Source: Heloderma charlesbogerti
Lineage: Eukaryota > Chordata > Lepidosauria > Squamata > Helodermatidae
Direction: 5' to 3'
Assembly: GCA_026122225.1 (NCBI GenBank)
Contig: JANEZZ010002708.1
Location: forward strand, 1 to 64,000
DNA length: 64,000 nt
Shown here: positions 23,601-29,600 of the stretch, piece after piece
Layout: each line of letters begins with the position of its first letter
Numbering within the stretch: position 1 is the stretch's first letter
Made by a program: the position numbers and the translations under genes
Notes under the pieces: generated by a model
The model's database searches: none
Told to the model about the DNA's origin: nothing
The model's input: the letters and a program-made list of their open reading frames with translations, nothing else

Positions 23601-26600
23601 GAGCGAAGTTGGTCCTCCTCCAAGGACCCCCGGCCCTTGGGCACTGAGTCCAAAAGCAACCACTGCAAAGGTACAAAGCTGCAAAAATGTGTGGAAGTGG
23701 GATTAAATAAACGGAAACCCCCCTCTGTGCCTCTGTAACTGCGCAGCTGCGAAGGGACGGGGGGGGGAATAAAGGGGTGTCACCGAAAGCTGCAAGCACT
23801 ACGCACGCCTACAGTGCACCCACCGCAAAATGCGAAGTCAGTTTAGGGAAGGGACAGATGGCTCACAACTGCGGGGAAACCCGCAGCAAACAAAAAACAT
23901 TGCAGCAAAACGCCTCCTTGGAAATCCACATTTTCCGGCAGAAAACCACGGATGGCGGCAAAGTGGCGGCTGCGTCGTCTGTCCCGATGGACCTCAACTC
24001 GCAGACCCCCCCCCCCGAGTAAAAGGCTCGTGTAGATGGGGCCTAAGAGACAGTGAGGTTTCTATTTGTCTGAAGAGGAACCCTCTAAATTTACTTTGAA
24101 TTTGGCTTTAGGCCAAATCCAGCAATGATCTAAGGGTGCATTGGCGCCTCAAGCTACCTAGAGGGTGGGGTGAAAAAATGGAATTCATGTGTAAAGAGCA
24201 AGCAAGCAAATTGTGCAGAGCTTTCTGGAGAAATTCCACGTACCCAATTGCACCTTGAGATGAAAGTTCAGTGACAGCTCCAATTGTACCATTTTTTTCT
24301 GGAAATGGAGGCTGAGCTTTTGGGAGAGATTCTTAACAGCCACTGATAGAGTGGTCCTTTACATATTTATCTCCTCCTCTTCAAAAGGCCATTTCTAAAA
24401 TGCTAGCAGACTTGCTTATTTTAAATAAATAAATAACCCACCTTCAAAAGGCAACTTGCATTACTACAAAAACATTAATTTACCATTACGGTTAAACACA
24501 CACACACCAGTAGCTAATTATTTTTAAGCTCCAAATGCAGACTGGAATAAATGCATCTTCAGGATTTATTCAAACGCCAGCAGTGATGAGGCCATACATG
24601 TCTTCCGGGGGAGGAAGTTCCAAAGGGTTGGGGCCACCACTGAGAAAGCCCTTTTGCTTGTAGCCACGAGCCTCATGGCTTTTGCTTGGTCTGAGGTTGC
24701 TCTTCGTGCTTCGGCAGGCTCAAACATGTGTAGGCAGTCCTTCAAATGGTGTGGTCCCAAACCATTTAGGGCTTTAAAGGCCAAAATCAGCACCTTGGAT
24801 TGATTGATTGATTGATTGATTTAATCTATTGCATTTCTATCCCGCCTATTTTTCTTTTGCAAGGAACCTAAGGCGGCTTACGTTATCCTCCTCCTCTCCA
24901 TTTTATCCTCACAACAACAACCCTGTGAGGTAGGTAGGGCTACCACGGCTGAGTGGGGGCTAGAACCCGGATCTCCCAGCTCCCAGTCCAACGCTCTCAC
25001 CCCTACACCATGCTGGCCCTCAGCGTGGAATTGGACCTAGAAGCTAATAGATAGGATTGCAGCTGGTCACCCATCACCACACACGGTTGTATGTGCAGTG
25101 GAATCTGGTGGAGAGCACACAAGGCAACCAACAACTAGGTTGGTACAATGCAAACAGCCTTGGCTATCTTTGTCTTCCTCACCCTGGCAAACTTCCAATT
25201 CCCTCTTCCTTCACAGAACATCTTGGCAAAGGCCAGTCAAACAAATAGCAAGCGTTGTCATTTGATTTAAGAACAGCCACAACCCCCAGGACAAGAGGAA
25301 AGGAACAGGGAAAGGGAGGGAGCTCCTCCGTGGGGTAAAATTTAAAGTCAGGCTCCAAGAACATCTCCAGCACACTGAACAAAAACAGCCTTTAAATTCT
25401 GGGAAATGCCAACTAAGCCAGACCTGTCCAATTTAAAAGCTGATACTTCTCTCACATTTGTCAAAATCTTGATTGCCCAGTTTTTCCCCTCTTTTCCAAA
25501 GTTCAAACATCCCAGATATTTTTTAATATAAATAAATAAGTAAGTAAGTAAGTGTGAATGAAATTGCAACTATGGAAAGTTTCCCACGAACTTGCTAGAT
25601 TAAAGGAAAACACCTTGCAAGACAACTTCTCTGCAAGCACATTGAAATAAGCTTTGCAAAACCTAAGCCAATCAACCAAAGCTCAGCTGCTTGCAAGACT
25701 GCAGCTCCTTGGCATAAACATCCCTGAAAAAGTCTCCCTTTTGCAGGGTGAAGAGAGTTAATAAAGATGATTTGTCAATCAGACCTGCTCAAAGCAGTTG
25801 CTGCCAGCAGATTTTACCTTCCCCCCAACCACGCAAAGCCTTAACTTCTCTGTCATCGACACTCACTGCTCCAGGCCCCTTACTTTTTCTTCTAACAGTG
25901 TAATCATCTTGCACTCGTTGCACATGTAGGCCATGTTGATCTCAGGCAAGAAAACAAACATTGAACAGACCTTGCAGGTCACCACCACTGGAGAGTCTTT
26001 TCCTACCATAGTCTCTCTTTCCCTTTTTGTTTCTAGCTTTCTGATTATACTGGATTTTACCTCCCCACCCCCCACCGCTCAAAGCCTTAAATTCTCTGTC
26101 ATCAAGCTAAGCAAGAGCTTAGCTTTGAAATTACGAATCGAATAATGAAGTCTTCAACACTTGACTTTAGGTCAAATTCAGACCTGAAAAAGCAAAACAA
26201 CGCAGACTTAAACCAGCCCTCGAGTTTTGGTTTTGCAGAATAGGATCTGAGTGACTGCAAATATCAAAGTATCAACTCTGAGTGGCCACTGGCATGTTCA
26301 AAAATAAATAAATAAATAAATATAAAGTAATACAGCCCTCTTGAAACTGTGCCACTTAACATAAGAACATAAGAAGAGCCCTGCTGGATCAAACCAAGCG
26401 TCCACCTAGTCCACCATATACTCCCTATCTATCTTGTCCAGCGTTCTGTTAAGAACATGAGAAGAGCCCTGCTGGATCAGACCAAGGGTCCATCTAGTCT
26501 ACCATCTAGTCCAGCATTCTGTTAAGGACATGAGAAGAGCCCTGCTGGATCAGACCAAGGGTCCATCTAGTCTACCATCTAGTCCCTATCCATCTAGTCC

Positions 26601-29600
26601 AGCATCCTGTTAAGAACATGAGAAGAGCCCTGCTGGATCAGACCAAGGGTCCATCTAGTCTACCATCTAGTCCCTATCCATCTAGTCCAGCATTCTGTTA
26701 AGAACATGAGAAGAGCCCTGCTGGATCAGACCAAGGGTCCATCTAGTCTACCATCTAGTCCCTATCCATCTAGTCCAGCATTCTGTTAAGAACATGAGAA
26801 GAGCCCTGCTGGATCAGACCAAGGGTCCATCTAGTCTACCATCTAGTCCCTATCCATCTAGTCCAGCATTCTGTTAAGAACATGAGAAGAGCCCTGCTGG
26901 ATCAGACCAAGGGTCCATCTAATCCAGCATTCTGTTCACACAGCGGTCAACCAGCTGTTGACCAGGAACCCACAAGCAGGGCATGAGCGCAACAGCACCC
27001 TCCCACCCATGTTCCCCAGCAACTGGTGTACATGGGCATACTGCCTCTGTTACTGGAGGAAGCACATAGCCAGCAAGAGTAGTAGCCATGGATAGCCTTC
27101 TCCTCCAGGAATTTGTCCAACCCCCTCTGAAAGCCACTTAAAACCTGCTGAGGCAGCAGGGAAGCCATTTCATGCAAGGCTGTCCCTACCATTAGGCAGA
27201 ATAAGGCAGCAGATGCTGGTTGGGGGTGCGTGTGACTGTGCCAGCTCCATGTTTTGCAGGCCCTTTGGGCAAGACACCCTCCATGGGTCCCCTCCCTTTA
27301 GTGGGTCGACCTTCTCACCGCCATGGTCACCAGCTGCTCTTGCTCTTCATCCTGTTTCCCATCATTGCTCCCACTTGCATGCTTGACAGGTCAATGAGCA
27401 AGAAGGCCGCAGCATCTTCTGCTCCTCCTCACCACCACCACCTTTGTCTGGGCCAGAGCAAGAGGCAGGGGAACCAGCAGGATGCAAGGGTGAAGAGGAG
27501 GAGCAAGTCCGGGGGGCTCTTGTCAGTAGGCCTCTACTGGAGTGTGGGCTCTACCCTTGACGCTGGCCTTGGGGGGTGGGCAGGGAGTGGCGGTGAGGTT
27601 TTGGAGGACAGAGCTGTGTGTGCCCCGACACTTGCCTGCTACCCTCAGTTGTGGTGGTGGTGGTGGACACCAGCAACGTTCAGGTAAGATTCAGCTCCCA
27701 GTCCAGTTGACTTCTGTACATGGAGGGAGGGTGGGGGGACGACGCCCATCTCGTCCTTTGCCTCATGCAGCAAAATGTAATGGGCCAGCCCTGATTTTAA
27801 ATGGCAGTGTTCCCCCATGTGAACGCCTCCCTGACTTTGGAAGATTCATAATCCAGTCATCTCCTTGAGATGATTTTGTTTACATGCAGGGAGATGGTTA
27901 TGGTGTTCTGTTCTTTTTTCTTCCTCCCTCCCTCCCTCCTTCCCTCCTTCCCTCCCTCTCTTCCTTCCTTTCTTTGAACATGGGGGCATTCGTGATGGGC
28001 AGAAATTCAAGAGTCGAAGCGTTCTTCACCATTGAAAGTCCATGCTGACCAAACTGCATCTGTTGGATTTCTGCCTGCACACAGTTGTTAAAGGTTAAGA
28101 GCCTCGTCAGAAAATATGGTGGCAACCCTAGCAAATATGTGGCTTTGTGGGAGGAAACTGGGTCAAAAGAAGACTGCAAATGTACATATATAAGATCTGG
28201 ATATGTGAATTTAGACTGACTAGTGTATAATTTATATATATATTTAAAGCTGTTAAGTCTCCCTAATGAAGCTGGACTCTCTTTAATGAAAACTCTTGAT
28301 TTAGATACGAATGGGAGGAGGAGGAGCTTCCTTGTAAGTAGGCAGATCAATCTGTCCATTATATTTATATATTGTTTAATTGTTGTGAACTGGCCAGAGA
28401 GCTTCGGCTACTGGGTTGTATAGAAATGTAATCAATAGATAAATTCAAGTATGTATTTTCTAAACTTTCATGGAGGCTCTAGAACATAAACTTGCCCTGG
28501 CTGGATCAGAGCGAAGTCCATCTAGTTCAGGTGGGCAGCCTTCAGCCCATGAGCCCAAGGACCCACTGATCAGCTGGACTGTGGGGAAAAGATTGCTATT
28601 CTAGCACTGCTGTCAGCTGAGGTGGAGGAAGCCTTTGAAGACAGGACCAGTTGCCAGGGAACATGGGCGGGAGGGTGCTGTTGCAGTCATGTCCTGCTTG
28701 TGGGTTCCCAGTCGACAGCTGGCTGGTCACTGTGTGAACAGAATGCTGGACTAGATGGACCCTTGGTCTGATCCAGCAGGGCTGTTATTATGTTCTTAAC
28801 AGAATGCTGGACTAGATGGATAGGGACTAGATGGTGGACTAGATGGACCCTTGGTCCGATCCAGCAGGGCTCTTCTTATGTCCTTAAAGGAATGCTGGAC
28901 TAGATGGATAAGGACTAGATGGTGGACTAGATGGACCCTTGGTCTGATTCAGCAGGGCTCTCCTTAGGTTCTTAACAGAATGCTGCTGGACTAGATGGAT
29001 AAGGACTAGATGATGGACTACATGGACCCTTGGTCCGATCCAGCAGGGCTCTTCTTATGTTCTTAACGGAATGCTAGACTAGATGGATAAGGACTAGATG
29101 GTGGACTAGATGGACCCTTGGTCTGATCCAGCAGGGCTCTCCTTATGTTCTTAACGGAATGCTGGACTAGATGGATAAGGACTAGGTGGTGGACTAGATG
29201 GACCCTTGGTCTGATCCAGCAGGGCTCTCCTTAGGTTCTTAACAGAATGCTGCTGGACTAGATGGATAAGGACTAGATGATGGACTAGATGGACCCTTGG
29301 TCTGATCCAGCAGGGCTCTCCTTAGGTTCTTAACAGAATGCTGCTGGACTAGATGGATAAGGACTAGATGATGGACTAGGTGGACCCTTGGTCTGATCCA
29401 GCAGGGCTCTCCTTAGGTTCTTAACAGAATGCTGCTGGACTAGATGGATAAGGACTAGATGATGGACTAGGTGGACCCTTGGTCTGATCCAGCAGGGCTC
29501 TCCTTATGTTCTTAACAGAACGCTGGACTAGATGGATAAGGACTAGGTGGTGGACTAGATGGACCCTTGGTCTGATCTAGCAGGGCTCTTCTTAGGTTCT

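Noticed and set aside
26355..26938. A CRISPR-like array
   Set aside because: The whole 88-bp unit is repeated without variable spacers, in vertebrate intron DNA, and it derives from a LINE end.
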